In this document: positions 7,854 to 17,655 of the stretch, piece by piece
Layout of the letters: each line of letters starts with the position of its first letter
Position numbering within the stretch: the stretch's first letter is position 1
Assembly (NCBI GenBank): GCA_017436345.1
Contig: JAFSDH010000008.1
Coordinates: 1 to 64,000 of the forward strand
Length of the DNA stretch: 64,000 bases
Direction of reading: 5' to 3'
Source of the DNA: Bacilli bacterium
Lineage (GTDB): Bacteria > Bacillota_I > Bacilli_A > RF39 > UBA660
The notes under the pieces: generated by a model
Databases searched by the model: none
The model's input: the letters and a program-made list of their open reading frames with translations, nothing else
What the model was told of the DNA's origin: nothing
Program-made: the position numbers and the translations under genes

Positions 7854-8789
7854 ATGGCGATAAAATTTCCATGGACAAAAAAAGATAAAAAAGAAGTTGA
7901 ACAACCTAAAGTTGAAGAAAAAATTGAGGATGTAGTTGATGAAGTTTATGACAAAGTAGAAGAAGTTTTTCAAAGTGACGAACTTGCTGCGTATGTTATT
8001 GGTGCAGAAAATGAATTTGAACAAATACAACAAAAGATAGGAACATCAACTGAAAAATCTATAGATATTGATGAAATTTTAAACAATCTACTAGAAATCG
8101 AAAAAAAACGTTTTAGTGCAAGTTGTCCAAGTAATATGATAGAAACATATGATTTAGAACTTGAACAAGCGGCTAGACAATTACATGCATATTTACAAAC
8201 AAATGATATAAATGCATTAATGGAACAATATCGAAATACAGACTATGTCAAATATAGCATTATTGATTTAGAACAACATTTAATAAATGAACCAAATAGT
8301 TTTATAAAAAAAGCTTGTCGTGAAGAACAATATTCAGATCAAGTAGTAAATGCTATGTATAAAAAAGGAAGCGATATCTATGAAATTAATAAAAGAGTCT
8401 TTGGCGGAGTCACATCACCTGATAAAGGAGAATGGTTAGTTACTCGACTAATGCAACAAAATGCTATTGAAAATGCATATTTTACTTCTGAAAAGAAAAA
8501 AATAGAAGTATTAGAACGTGCACAAATAAGTATGAATAGTTCACAAACTGGTCTTCCAACAATTGATGTTGATAATGCCATAAAAGAAGTCGCAAGTAAA
8601 GATTTTGATAGAGGATATTGGGTTCAAACAGAAATTGATATGTTAACATTACCACTAGAACAAAAACAAGCAATTCGAAATTTTAGAGATCAAAATCAAA
8701 AAGAAGGAAACTATTTTGAACCTGGTACAATAGTAAATCAATATACTGAAAGTACTGGAAAAAGTTTTGAAGGTGGAGCTAAAAAATAA
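7854..8789 (+). CDS. Unknown soluble protein
   Basis: This 311-residue protein is not recognised. It starts with basic and then strongly acidic, lysine/glutamate-rich sequence (about 8-45), followed by a mostly helical body without signal peptide or membrane segment. The ATG at 7854 is used because AAGGAG lies about 10 bases upstream; an in-frame ATG at 7836 would overlap rnhB. It is translated directly behind rnhB and ends at a terminator before priA. The genes around it (rnhB, priA, parE) all work on DNA, but that alone does not fix a function. Confidence 0.65.
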   Translation: MAIKFPWTKKDKKEVEQPKVEEKIEDVVDEVYDKVEEVFQSDELAAYVIGAENEFEQIQQKIGTSTEKSIDIDEILNNLLEIEKKRFSASCPSNMIETYDLELEQAARQLHAYLQTNDINALMEQYRNTDYVKYSIIDLEQHLINEPNSFIKKACREEQYSDQVVNAMYKKGSDIYEINKRVFGGVTSPDKGEWLVTRLMQQNAIENAYFTSEKKKIEVLERAQISMNSSQTGLPTIDVDNAIKEVASKDFDRGYWVQTEIDMLTLPLEQKQAIRNFRDQNQKEGNYFEPGTIVNQYTESTGKSFEGGAKK

Positions 8790-8792
8790 AAT

Positions 8793-8817
8793 AAAAGAAG
8801 AGAAATCTTCTTTTTTT
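8793..8817 (+). terminator. Intrinsic terminator before priA
   Basis: AAAGAAGA pairs with TCTTCTTT around a GAAA tetraloop, then T's. Confidence 0.85.
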
Positions 8818-8855
8818 ATGTTATTATATTAATATATGTATTAAGGAGGGATAAT

Positions 8856-11015
8856 ATGATCGTTAACGTTTTAATAGAATTATCAAATAAAAATATAGAT
8901 AAAACTTTTGATTATTTAGTTCCTTCACATTTAGAATCTAAAATAAAAGTTGGAAAAAGGGTAACAGTTCCATTTGGTCATCAAACTCTTGAGGGATTTA
9001 TTCTAGGAACAAATGCTACTGAATATGAAAGCTTAAAAGAAATAATTGATGTAGTAGATGAAGATATTGTTTTAACAGAAGAACTACTTGAATTAGGAAA
9101 ATATGTTAGTAATACAACTTTATCAACATTAATTTCAGCTTATCAAGTAATGTTACCTAAGGCGCTTAAAGCTCAAAAAGGTACCAATATAAATAAAAAA
9201 ATAGTTAAGTATGTCGAAATAGATAATGAAGATGTAGATACAATTAAATTAACTGAAAAACAAATAAATATATATAATCTAGTAAAAGAGAAAAAATCAG
9301 TTTTAAAATCAGAATTAAATAAATTATCGTTATCGAGTACTAATACTTTAATAAAAAAAGGATTTTTAAAAGAAATAGAAAAAGAAGAATATCGTTTAGA
9401 TGATAATACTGATTTGGTTGAAAAATATCCACTAACTACCGACCAAGAAAGAGTAGTAAACGAAATCTTAAACGAACAAGAAAAAAATATTTTTTTACTT
9501 CATGGTGTAACTGGTAGTGGTAAAACAGAAGTATACATGGAAATAATTGAAAAGATGAAAGAAAAAGGAAAAACAAGTATTGTTCTAGTGCCTGAAATAT
9601 CTTTAACACCTCAAATAGTTAATCGTTTTAGAAAGAGATTTGGTAAAACAATCGCCATTCTTCACAGCCGACTATCCGAGGGAGAAAAATATGATGAATA
9701 TCGTAAAATTTCAAGAAAAGAAGTTGATATAGTAATAGGTGCAAGAAGTGCAATTTTTGCTCCTCTAACAAACATTGGAACAATTATTATCGATGAAGAA
9801 CATTCTACTAGTTATAAACAAGAATCAAATCCCAAATATAACGCGATTGATGTTGCAATTGAAAGAAGTAAATATCATAATGCCAAAGTAATATTAGGAA
9901 GTGCAACACCATCACTTGAGGCTTATGCAAGGGCTAAAAAAGATGTTTATCGACTTGTTGAATTAAAAAATCGTGTAAATAACAAGGAATTACCTAAAGT
10001 AGAAATAATTGATATGAATAAAGAAAAAAATAAAACTAGTTACTTCTCAAATAAATTATCTAAAGAAATACAAGATAGATTAGCTAAAAAAGAGCAAATT
10101 ATTCTTTTGTTAAATAGAAGAGGATATGCGTCGTTTATTACCTGTAGTAATTGTGGTTATGTAGAAAAGTGTCCAAATTGTGATATAACATTAACGTATC
10201 ATAAGAGTAGTAATACTCTTCGATGTCATTACTGCGGATATGGAAATAAAAGAATTGATACCTGTCCAGAATGTAAAGAAAAAGCCATTAAAGAACTAGG
10301 TGTTGGAACCGAAAAAGTAGAAGAAGAAATTAAATCCTTATTTAATTGTCGTGTTGTAAGAATGGATTTTGATACAACTAGTAGAAAAGGAGCACACGAA
10401 AAGATAATCGAAGACTTTAAAAATCATCAGTATGATATTCTTTTAGGAACACAAATGATTGCTAAAGGGTTAGATTTTGAAAATGTAACACTCGTTGGTG
10501 TAATAAATAGTGATACCGCTTTAATGATACCCAATTTTAGGAGTAGCGAATATACATTCCAATTACTATCACAAGTTTCTGGAAGAAGTGGACGTGGGAA
10601 TAAAACAGGAAGTGTAATTATTCAAACACACAATCCTGACCACTATGCTATTGATTTATCAAAAAATCATGATTATATAAGTTTTTATAATAAAGAAATG
10701 CAAATTAGAAGAGAATTATCTTATTCCCCATATTATTATATGGCAACAATAAAAGTTATAAGTAAAGACTATGATAAAGCAAGAGACGAAAGTAATAAAG
10801 TAGGAAGCATCCTAAGAAATAAATTAGTAAATAGCATTATTTTAGGACCTACCGTATGTAGTGTATTTAAAATGAATAATCTATATCGTTTTAATATCAT
10901 AATTAAATATAAAAAAGAAGAAAATTTATATAAAACCTTACTAGAGTTACAAGAACACTATAAAAATACTAATAATATAAAAATAGATATTGATTTAAGT
11001 CCGATTAACATTTAG
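8856..11015 (+). CDS. priA: Primosomal protein N' (replication restart helicase PriA)
   Basis: PriA recognises stalled forks and loads the replicative helicase. The 719-residue protein has Walker A GVTGSGKT (217-224), the DEEH box (313-316), and eight zinc-binding cysteines at about 430, 433, 439, 442, 457, 460, 470 and 473, which split helicase domain 2 as in known PriA. Length is normal to slightly short. AAGGAGGG lies before the ATG. In many Bacillota priA sits near def, fmt and coaBC; here it stands between two unknown proteins. Confidence 0.95.
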   Translation: MIVNVLIELSNKNIDKTFDYLVPSHLESKIKVGKRVTVPFGHQTLEGFILGTNATEYESLKEIIDVVDEDIVLTEELLELGKYVSNTTLSTLISAYQVMLPKALKAQKGTNINKKIVKYVEIDNEDVDTIKLTEKQINIYNLVKEKKSVLKSELNKLSLSSTNTLIKKGFLKEIEKEEYRLDDNTDLVEKYPLTTDQERVVNEILNEQEKNIFLLHGVTGSGKTEVYMEIIEKMKEKGKTSIVLVPEISLTPQIVNRFRKRFGKTIAILHSRLSEGEKYDEYRKISRKEVDIVIGARSAIFAPLTNIGTIIIDEEHSTSYKQESNPKYNAIDVAIERSKYHNAKVILGSATPSLEAYARAKKDVYRLVELKNRVNNKELPKVEIIDMNKEKNKTSYFSNKLSKEIQDRLAKKEQIILLLNRRGYASFITCSNCGYVEKCPNCDITLTYHKSSNTLRCHYCGYGNKRIDTCPECKEKAIKELGVGTEKVEEEIKSLFNCRVVRMDFDTTSRKGAHEKIIEDFKNHQYDILLGTQMIAKGLDFENVTLVGVINSDTALMIPNFRSSEYTFQLLSQVSGRSGRGNKTGSVIIQTHNPDHYAIDLSKNHDYISFYNKEMQIRRELSYSPYYYMATIKVISKDYDKARDESNKVGSILRNKLVNSIILGPTVCSVFKMNNLYRFNIIIKYKKEENLYKTLLELQEHYKNTNNIKIDIDLSPINI

Positions 11016-11081
11016 TGACAAAACTTGATTTTTTAAGCATTTTATGGTATAATTAGCCAAATAAGAGGGGGAATGGTTATT

Positions 11082-11987
11082 ATGGCAAATAAAAATATTC
11101 CAAAAAAATATATGTTAATTTTACAAAAAAGATATGGTGGACAAGAAGCAGTAGAGTTTTTAGAAACAGGAGACGCATATACAGTTCCTGTTAAAGCATT
11201 TACTGATGAAAAATACCAATCTAGAACTAAAAAAGATAGTAAAGTTCAAAAAAACACTTTGGCTTTTTATGATGCAATAACAAATAAATTTAAAAGTTTT
11301 GATCAATTTTTAGCAGTAGTAGGTAAAAATATATATCCTTTTGATTATAAAGCAGATACATCATATATAGGATTTTTAAACAAAGGATTTATGCACACTG
11401 TATCACTTTCATTTAATGATCCAACGTTAGCTCATATTGCATTATCAGCTGATGGAAATAATATCAATAAAAAAGATAAAACAACGATTAATATTGTTAC
11501 TGATATAGTTGATATGATTGAAGATAGTAGTTGTGATTTTGTTGCGCGATTAAAAAATGCGTATGATATGGATGATAAAAGATTTAATTTTTCACGTAGT
11601 TTTATAGATAATGTTATAACATATCATTCTGCTAAAAAAGCCATGGATGCAAGAAATAAATATAGTCATATCATGAGCGATGAAATGACTGAAGATTTAG
11701 AAATATTTAAAAGAGACTTTTTAGACAAGATGCAAAGTTATAAAAACTTTAGAGAATTATATCGTTTTAGAAGACAATATTTATATGACAAGAAAATGGC
11801 TGAGCATATAAGTGTTGTATCACCAGTAGAAAAAAAGGAAGAAAAAGAACCAGTAGACAACTTTGAAGCGTTTAGAGCTCATTATGAAGAAGTAAGACAA
11901 AAGGAATATCCAAGACAAAAACAAAAAACAAAATCAGATCAAATTCCTGGGCAATTATCTTTATTTGATTTACCAAAAACAAGATAA
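11082..11987 (+). CDS. Unknown protein with a C-terminal sliding-clamp-binding-like motif
   Basis: This 301-residue soluble protein is not recognised by family. The last residues, GQLSLFDLPKTR, contain QLSLF, which matches the known bacterial beta-clamp-binding pentapeptide (QL[S/D]LF). It is preceded by a basic, flexible-looking linker of about 45 residues. Placement between priA and parE suggests a role at or near replication forks (inference). The ATG at 11082 is chosen because GAGGGGG lies about 10 bases upstream; the ATG at 11073 is too close. An extended -10 (TGGTATAAT, about 11044-11052) precedes it. Confidence 0.65.
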   Translation: MANKNIPKKYMLILQKRYGGQEAVEFLETGDAYTVPVKAFTDEKYQSRTKKDSKVQKNTLAFYDAITNKFKSFDQFLAVVGKNIYPFDYKADTSYIGFLNKGFMHTVSLSFNDPTLAHIALSADGNNINKKDKTTINIVTDIVDMIEDSSCDFVARLKNAYDMDDKRFNFSRSFIDNVITYHSAKKAMDARNKYSHIMSDEMTEDLEIFKRDFLDKMQSYKNFRELYRFRRQYLYDKKMAEHISVVSPVEKKEEKEPVDNFEAFRAHYEEVRQKEYPRQKQKTKSDQIPGQLSLFDLPKTR

Positions 11988-12005
11988 AAAGCTTATAAAT
12001 AAAGG

Positions 12006-12040
12006 AAATATGGCAAAAAAAGCCATATTTTCTTTTTTTT
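12006..12040 (+). terminator. Intrinsic terminator before parE
   Basis: AAATATGGC (12006-12014) pairs with GCCATATTT (12022-12030), then TCTTTTTTTT. A TTATAAT -10 for parE follows near 12054. Confidence 0.85.
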
Positions 12041-12080
12041 GAAAAAATTTTTTGTTATAATGGATTAGGAGATGATAGTC

Positions 12081-13994
12081 ATGGCAGTAAAATATGATGA
12101 GAGTTCGATTAAAATACTAGAAGGATTAGATGCTGTAAGAAAAAGACCTGGTATGTACATTGGGTCAACTGATAAAAGGGGATTACATCATTTAGTATGG
12201 GAAATAGTCGATAATGCAATAGATGAAGCTATCAATGGTTTTGGTGATTACATAAAAGTAACGATTCATAAAGATAAAAGTATTAGTATAGAAGACCATG
12301 GAAGAGGAGTTCCTACCGGGATGCATTCATCAGGTAGATCAACACCAGAAGTTATCTATACTATTTTACACGCTGGAGGAAAATTTGAAGAATCTGGATA
12401 TAAAGTATCTGGTGGGCTTCATGGAGTAGGTGCAAGCGTTGTAAATGCTTTAAGCAAATGGATGGAAGTTAATATAAAAAAAGATAAAGAAGAGTACGTA
12501 ATTATCTTTGAAAATGGTGGAAAAGTAAAACACCCACTAAAAAAGATTGGAACAACTACAAAAACAGGTACAACAGTTAGATTTTTACCTGACGAAGAAA
12601 TATTTTCAACTACAACATTTTCTTTCTCAACAATTTGTGAAAGAATGCAAGAGTCTGCTTTTCTTATAAAAGGATTAACAATTGAAGTAGTAGATGAAGA
12701 AACAACAAGAAGTAATAAATATTTATATGAAAAAGGTGTTACGCAGTTTGTAGAGTATTTAAATGAGGATAAAAACACATTACATAACGTTATAACATTT
12801 GAAGGTAATAAAGATAGTATTGAGATGGAAATTGCTCTTCAATATACTGATACATATAACGAAAATATTGTGTCATTTGTAAATAATGTTAAAACTGGTG
12901 ATGGTGGAACACATGAAGTTGGTTTTAAAACAGCTTTAACTAGGGTATTTAATGATTACGCTAAAAACAATGGTTATATAAAAGGAAAAGATAAGACATT
13001 CGAAGGTAGTGATGTTCGTGAAGGCTTAACTGCTATTGTATCTTTAAAAATACCAGAAGCGTTATTACAATTCGAAGGTCAAACAAAAGGAAAACTTGGT
13101 TCACCTGCTGCAAGAGTTGCAGTAGAATCATTTGTAAGCGAAAAGTTACAATTTTTCTTAGAGGAAAATAAAAAAATAGCAACTGATATTATTGAGAAGT
13201 CTCTTCGTAGTAAAACAGCAAGAGAAGCCGCAAGAAAAGCTCGTGAGGATGCTCGTAAAGGGAAAAATACAGGTAAAAAAGAAAGATCTTTATCTGGTAA
13301 ATTAACTCCAGCCCAAACTAAAAATAAGAAAAAAAATGAATTATTCTTAGTCGAAGGGGATTCTGCGGGTGGTTCTGCTAAACAAGGAAGAGACCGAAAA
13401 TTTCAAGCTATCTTGCCATTAAGAGGTAAAGTTATTAATACCGAAAAAGCCAAATTAGAAGACATCTTTAAAAATGAAGAAATAAATACAATGATTTATA
13501 CAATAGGTGCTGGAATAACACCTAACTTTGAATTAGATGATTGTGAATATGATAAAGTTATAATAATGACCGATGCTGATGATGATGGAGCACATATTCA
13601 ATGTCTATTACTAACATTCTTCTATAGATATATGAAACCGCTTATTGAAGCAGGAAAAGTATATATTGCATTACCTCCATTATTCAAAATAACTCATGGT
13701 AAAAATGTTGACTATGCTTATTCTATTGAAGAAATGAAAGAAAAAACAAAAGATAAAAAATGTGAAATTCAAAGATATAAAGGGTTAGGGGAAATGAATG
13801 CAGAACAACTAGCTGAAACAACAATGAACCCTGGTACTCGTTCTTTAATCAGGGTAACAATCGAAGACGCAGCTCTAGTTGAAAAAAGAGTAAGTGTTTT
13901 AATGGGAGATGTTGTTGAACCACGTAAAGCTTGGATTGAACAAAACGTTATTTTCTCTTTAGAAGATGACTATGATATAAAAAAGAATAATTAG
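12081..13994 (+). CDS. parE: DNA topoisomerase IV subunit B
   Basis: ParE is the ATPase subunit of topoisomerase IV, which unlinks replicated chromosomes. The 637-residue protein has the GHKL ATPase motifs E-I-V-D-N-A-I-D-E-A (41-50) and DHGRGVP, and the TOPRIM motifs LVEGDSAGG and DADDDGAHI. It is short and paired with a ParC-type subunit, favouring ParE over GyrB. The ATG at 12081 is preferred since AGGAG at 12067-12071 abuts the upstream ATG at 12072. parC follows after two unrelated small genes. Confidence 0.92.
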   Translation: MAVKYDESSIKILEGLDAVRKRPGMYIGSTDKRGLHHLVWEIVDNAIDEAINGFGDYIKVTIHKDKSISIEDHGRGVPTGMHSSGRSTPEVIYTILHAGGKFEESGYKVSGGLHGVGASVVNALSKWMEVNIKKDKEEYVIIFENGGKVKHPLKKIGTTTKTGTTVRFLPDEEIFSTTTFSFSTICERMQESAFLIKGLTIEVVDEETTRSNKYLYEKGVTQFVEYLNEDKNTLHNVITFEGNKDSIEMEIALQYTDTYNENIVSFVNNVKTGDGGTHEVGFKTALTRVFNDYAKNNGYIKGKDKTFEGSDVREGLTAIVSLKIPEALLQFEGQTKGKLGSPAARVAVESFVSEKLQFFLEENKKIATDIIEKSLRSKTAREAARKAREDARKGKNTGKKERSLSGKLTPAQTKNKKKNELFLVEGDSAGGSAKQGRDRKFQAILPLRGKVINTEKAKLEDIFKNEEINTMIYTIGAGITPNFELDDCEYDKVIIMTDADDDGAHIQCLLLTFFYRYMKPLIEAGKVYIALPPLFKITHGKNVDYAYSIEEMKEKTKDKKCEIQRYKGLGEMNAEQLAETTMNPGTRSLIRVTIEDAALVEKRVSVLMGDVVEPRKAWIEQNVIFSLEDDYDIKKNN

Positions 13995-14003
13995 GAGAAA
14001 GAT

Positions 14004-14489
14004 ATGAAAGTAAGTAGAAACAAAGTAATTTTGATTGTTTTAATAGTTATAATGCTAGGTGGTACTATTATTTATAAAATAGTATCAAACAAATCAGAAG
14101 AGAATGTTAAAGAAAATAAAAAATGTGATGAAAAAAATTTCTTTTTAGGTGATTATTCATACGATTATGATTTGGAAAAAGAAGATAATTACTTTTTAGT
14201 TACATCAAAAAAAGAATATCAAGCTAAAAAGGAATTAGTAGAATTTAGTGATGAAGAAAAACTAGATTTTGAAAATCATGATTATTTAATTTATATATTA
14301 CCAGCACAACACGGGTGTGATCGTTCATATCGCTTAAATTGCTTCGAACAAAGAGATAAAGAAGTATATTTAAACTTTGATAAGAATGAAGCTGACCAAA
14401 TGTGTGATGCCATTTTCTTTGATAGTATTATTATTGAATTAGAAAAAGATAAATATGATAATAAATTAGAAGTAAAAACAAATATTTAA
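14004..14489 (+). CDS. Small membrane-anchored extracytoplasmic protein (paralog 1)
   Basis: This 161-residue protein has one N-terminal membrane segment (about 8-27) and an exported, charged domain. It is not a known family. Its C-terminal half, with N-H-D-Y-L-I-Y-I-L, G-C-D-R-S and later Q-M-C-D-A-I-F-F, aligns by eye with the next gene product (N-D-Y-L-F-Y-F-M, N-C-S-R-S, S-E-C-N-N-E-I-F-Y). Both conserve two cysteines that could form a disulfide outside the cell. It starts 9 bases after parE and is clearly in the same transcript, between the two topoisomerase IV genes. Confidence 0.65.
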   Translation: MKVSRNKVILIVLIVIMLGGTIIYKIVSNKSEENVKENKKCDEKNFFLGDYSYDYDLEKEDNYFLVTSKKEYQAKKELVEFSDEEKLDFENHDYLIYILPAQHGCDRSYRLNCFEQRDKEVYLNFDKNEADQMCDAIFFDSIIIELEKDKYDNKLEVKTNI

Positions 14490-14502
14490 AAGAGGGATAA
14501 AT

Positions 14503-15072
14503 ATGAGTAAAAAGAATAAAAGAACAATTGCATGTATCTGTGTAATTGCAGGGGCTTTAGCAATAATTGGTGGAATTGTATTAGAAATATTTATTTCAGA
14601 TGATACTAATAAAAATAGTGATAATAAAAAACATCAACCTGAAAAAGTAGAAATTTGTAAAAGTATAGACTACAAAGAAAAAACAACTTTTGTTTTAAAT
14701 AGTTATGATGAGATGATAAAAGATAAAAAACCAATTCTCTTAACAAGTGATGAAAACTTTTATAATGAATTAAGTGCTTTTGAAATGCCGGAAGGTATAG
14801 AAGAAAACTTTAATTTTACTGAGAATGATTATTTGTTTTATTTCATGAGTGATAATAAAAATTGTTCAAGAAGTAAATATTTAACTAATTATACATTCGA
14901 AAACAATATTTTAAATATCGAATTTACTAATTCTGAATTTAATATATCAGAATGTAATAATGAAATATTTTACGCTTATGTGCTTGCATTTGATAAAAAC
15001 ACGATAAATTTAGAAAATCTTACAATAAATGTAACAAATAAAGAGGATCCATTTAAAGATTGCTATAAATAA
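14503..15072 (+). CDS. Small membrane-anchored extracytoplasmic protein (paralog 2)
   Basis: This 189-residue protein is built like its upstream neighbour: an N-terminal membrane segment (about 8-30), then a hydrophilic exported domain with paired cysteines. The two probably arose by tandem duplication and then diverged strongly. Function is unknown. AGAGGG lies before the ATG; parC follows 22 bases after the stop, so parE, the two paralogs and parC look like one operon. Confidence 0.65.
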   Translation: MSKKNKRTIACICVIAGALAIIGGIVLEIFISDDTNKNSDNKKHQPEKVEICKSIDYKEKTTFVLNSYDEMIKDKKPILLTSDENFYNELSAFEMPEGIEENFNFTENDYLFYFMSDNKNCSRSKYLTNYTFENNILNIEFTNSEFNISECNNEIFYAYVLAFDKNTINLENLTINVTNKEDPFKDCYK

Positions 15073-15094
15073 AAAATAGAAAAAAGGTGATAAC

Positions 15095-17611
15095 ATGGAA
15101 AATATAATTGACAAGATATATGAATATTCACTGGAAGAAATAATGGGGGAACGTTTTGGAAGATACTCAAAATATATCATTCAAGACCGTGCTATTCCTG
15201 ATGTAAGAGATGGATTAAAACCAGTACAAAGAAGAATACTATATGGAATGTATCGTGAAAAAAATACATATGATCATCCATATCGTAAAAGTGCTAAGTC
15301 TGTAGGGGTAATCATGGGAAATTATCACCCACATGGTGATAGTTCTATTTATGATGCCATGGTAAGAATGAGTCAGTGGTGGAAGCAAAATACAACATAC
15401 ATTGACATGCATGGTAATAATGGTTCAATGGATGGAGATAGTCCAGCTGCTATGCGTTATACTGAGGCAAGACTATCTAAAATAAGTAATGAATTATTAA
15501 AAGATTTAGATCGTAATACAGTAGCAATGGCTCCTAACTTTGATGATACAGAATTAGAACCAACAGTATTACCAGCCAAATTTCCCAATTTATTAGTAAA
15601 TGGAACAATGGGGATTTCAGCTGGATATGCAACAAATATACCACCTCATAATCTAGGCGAAGCAATTGATGCAACGATTAAACGTATCGATTCACCTAAT
15701 TGTCGTTTGGAAACAATTATGGAAATTGTTAAAGGTCCAGATTTTCCAACGGGTGGAATTATTGAAGGAATAGATGAAATTAAAAAAGCTTATACAACAG
15801 GTCGCGGACGAATCATAGTAAAATCACGTACGAAATGGGAAGACGAAAAAGGAAAACTTACTCTTGCCGTTAGTGAAATACCTTATGAAGTAAATAAAGC
15901 CCTTTTAGTTAAAAAAATTGATGAAATTCGTATCGATAAAAAAATAGAAGGAATGATTGAAGTTCGTGATGAATCCGATAAAGATGGTTTAAGAATTGCA
16001 ATTGATTGTAAAAAAGATGCTAATCGTGAATTAATTTTAAATTATTTATTAAAAAATACTGATTTACAAGTAACATATAACTTTAATATGGTTGCAATTG
16101 TTAATCGTTGTCCTAAACAATTAGGAATAATAGAAATGCTTGATGCATATATTGCTCATCATAAAGAAGTTGTATTACGAAGAACAGAATTTGATTTAGA
16201 ACACGCTAAATCAAGATATCATATAGTAGAAGGTTTAATAAAATGTTTATCAATTCTTGATGAAGTAATTCGTGTAATTCGTGCTAGTAAAAACAAAAGC
16301 GATGCTAAAGATAATTTAGTAAAAGAGTTTGATTTTACTGAAAAACAAGCTGAAGCAATTGTAATGTTACAATTATATAGATTAACAAATACAGATGTTG
16401 TTTCACTAGAAGAAGAAATGGAAAACTTAAGGAAAATGATAAAAGGTCTAGAGTTGATTTTAAGTGATGAAAACGTTCTAAAAACTGTTATGAAAGAAGA
16501 ATTACGAAGAGTAAAGAAAGAATATGCAACTCCTCGTAAAACAGATATAAAAGATGAAATTACTGAAATAAAAATTGATACAACAGTAATGATTCCAAAA
16601 GAAGATGTTATTGTATCGGTTACTAAAGATGGCTATATCAAACGTACATCATTAAGAAGTTATCAAGCCTCTTCAGAAGATACTACTTTAAAAGATGGAG
16701 ATTATTTAATTGGCTTATTTGAATTAAATACACTAGATACATTATTAGTATTTACAAATAAAGGAAATTATTTCCACCTACCAGTTCATGAATTACCTAT
16801 TTGTGTATGGAAGGACATGGGAAAACACTTAAGCAACGTTGTAAGACTAGATAGTGGAGAAGAAATAATTAGTGTAATACCAGTAACTGACTTTAATCAA
16901 AAATTAGACATCTTAATTGCAACTAAAAATGGTATGATTAAAAGAACAGCGCTTGAAGAATTTAAAACAAGTCGTAGTCTAAAACCAATTACATGTATCA
17001 AATTAAAGGATAATGATACACTAATTGCTGCAATGATTACTAAATACAATGACTTATTTATAGGTACTAATAAATCATATGGTTTGTGGTACGATGTTAG
17101 TGAAATACCAGTTGTTGGTTTAAGAACTAGTGGAGTTAAATCAATTAATTTAAAAGATGATTACGTTGTAGGTGTATCAAATTTCGATGAATCAGCTGAA
17201 TATATTTCAATATTGACTGATAAAGGAACTGGAAAACGTATCAAGTTAAGCGATTTTGAAAAAACATCACGCGCTAAGAGAGGACTATTAATTCTTCGTG
17301 AAGTTAAGACTAATCCATATCGAATTATTAAAACATTTGTAGTAAACAGTAAAGAATTTATTGGTATTAAAAATGGTGAAATAAAAATAATAAAATCTAC
17401 TGAATTACCAATACTTGATCGTTATTCAACAGGTTCTCAAATAATAAAAGGAAAGATTGATACTTGCTTCATTAATGTCGAATTAATAAAAAAAGAAGAT
17501 TTAACAGGTGAAGTTAAAATTACTGAAGAAAAAGAAGTAAAAAAAGTATCATTGAAAGAAATTGATGATCGTTTAATGACTATAGATGATTTTATAAATA
17601 TTGACGAGTAA
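15095..17611 (+). CDS. parC: DNA topoisomerase IV subunit A
   Basis: ParC carries the DNA cleavage and religation activity of topoisomerase IV. The 838-residue protein starts with the breakage-reunion domain. The quinolone-determining region N-Y-H-P-H-G-D-S-S-I-Y-D-A lies at 76-88 with the serine and acidic residue of sensitive enzymes, and the catalytic tyrosine is Y122 in A-A-M-R-Y-T-E-A-R-L-S. A long coiled-coil region and beta-pinwheel repeats follow from about 500. A ParC rather than GyrA assignment is based on co-location with parE. Confidence 0.93.
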   Translation: MENIIDKIYEYSLEEIMGERFGRYSKYIIQDRAIPDVRDGLKPVQRRILYGMYREKNTYDHPYRKSAKSVGVIMGNYHPHGDSSIYDAMVRMSQWWKQNTTYIDMHGNNGSMDGDSPAAMRYTEARLSKISNELLKDLDRNTVAMAPNFDDTELEPTVLPAKFPNLLVNGTMGISAGYATNIPPHNLGEAIDATIKRIDSPNCRLETIMEIVKGPDFPTGGIIEGIDEIKKAYTTGRGRIIVKSRTKWEDEKGKLTLAVSEIPYEVNKALLVKKIDEIRIDKKIEGMIEVRDESDKDGLRIAIDCKKDANRELILNYLLKNTDLQVTYNFNMVAIVNRCPKQLGIIEMLDAYIAHHKEVVLRRTEFDLEHAKSRYHIVEGLIKCLSILDEVIRVIRASKNKSDAKDNLVKEFDFTEKQAEAIVMLQLYRLTNTDVVSLEEEMENLRKMIKGLELILSDENVLKTVMKEELRRVKKEYATPRKTDIKDEITEIKIDTTVMIPKEDVIVSVTKDGYIKRTSLRSYQASSEDTTLKDGDYLIGLFELNTLDTLLVFTNKGNYFHLPVHELPICVWKDMGKHLSNVVRLDSGEEIISVIPVTDFNQKLDILIATKNGMIKRTALEEFKTSRSLKPITCIKLKDNDTLIAAMITKYNDLFIGTNKSYGLWYDVSEIPVVGLRTSGVKSINLKDDYVVGVSNFDESAEYISILTDKGTGKRIKLSDFEKTSRAKRGLLILREVKTNPYRIIKTFVVNSKEFIGIKNGEIKIIKSTELPILDRYSTGSQIIKGKIDTCFINVELIKKEDLTGEVKITEEKEVKKVSLKEIDDRLMTIDDFINIDE

Positions 17612-17655
17612 ATATAAAATAAATCACTTGCATATAATAATGTAGGTGATTTTTT

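Noticed and set aside
12419-12778. A 119-codon open frame on the minus strand
   Set aside because: It is the complement of the parE coding region, with no ribosome site and a composition like a mirror of the + strand gene.
12081-17611. Assignment of the topoisomerase pair as gyrB/gyrA
   Set aside because: Subunit lengths (637 and 838), the linked order B then A away from dnaA/recF, and sequence style favour topoisomerase IV.
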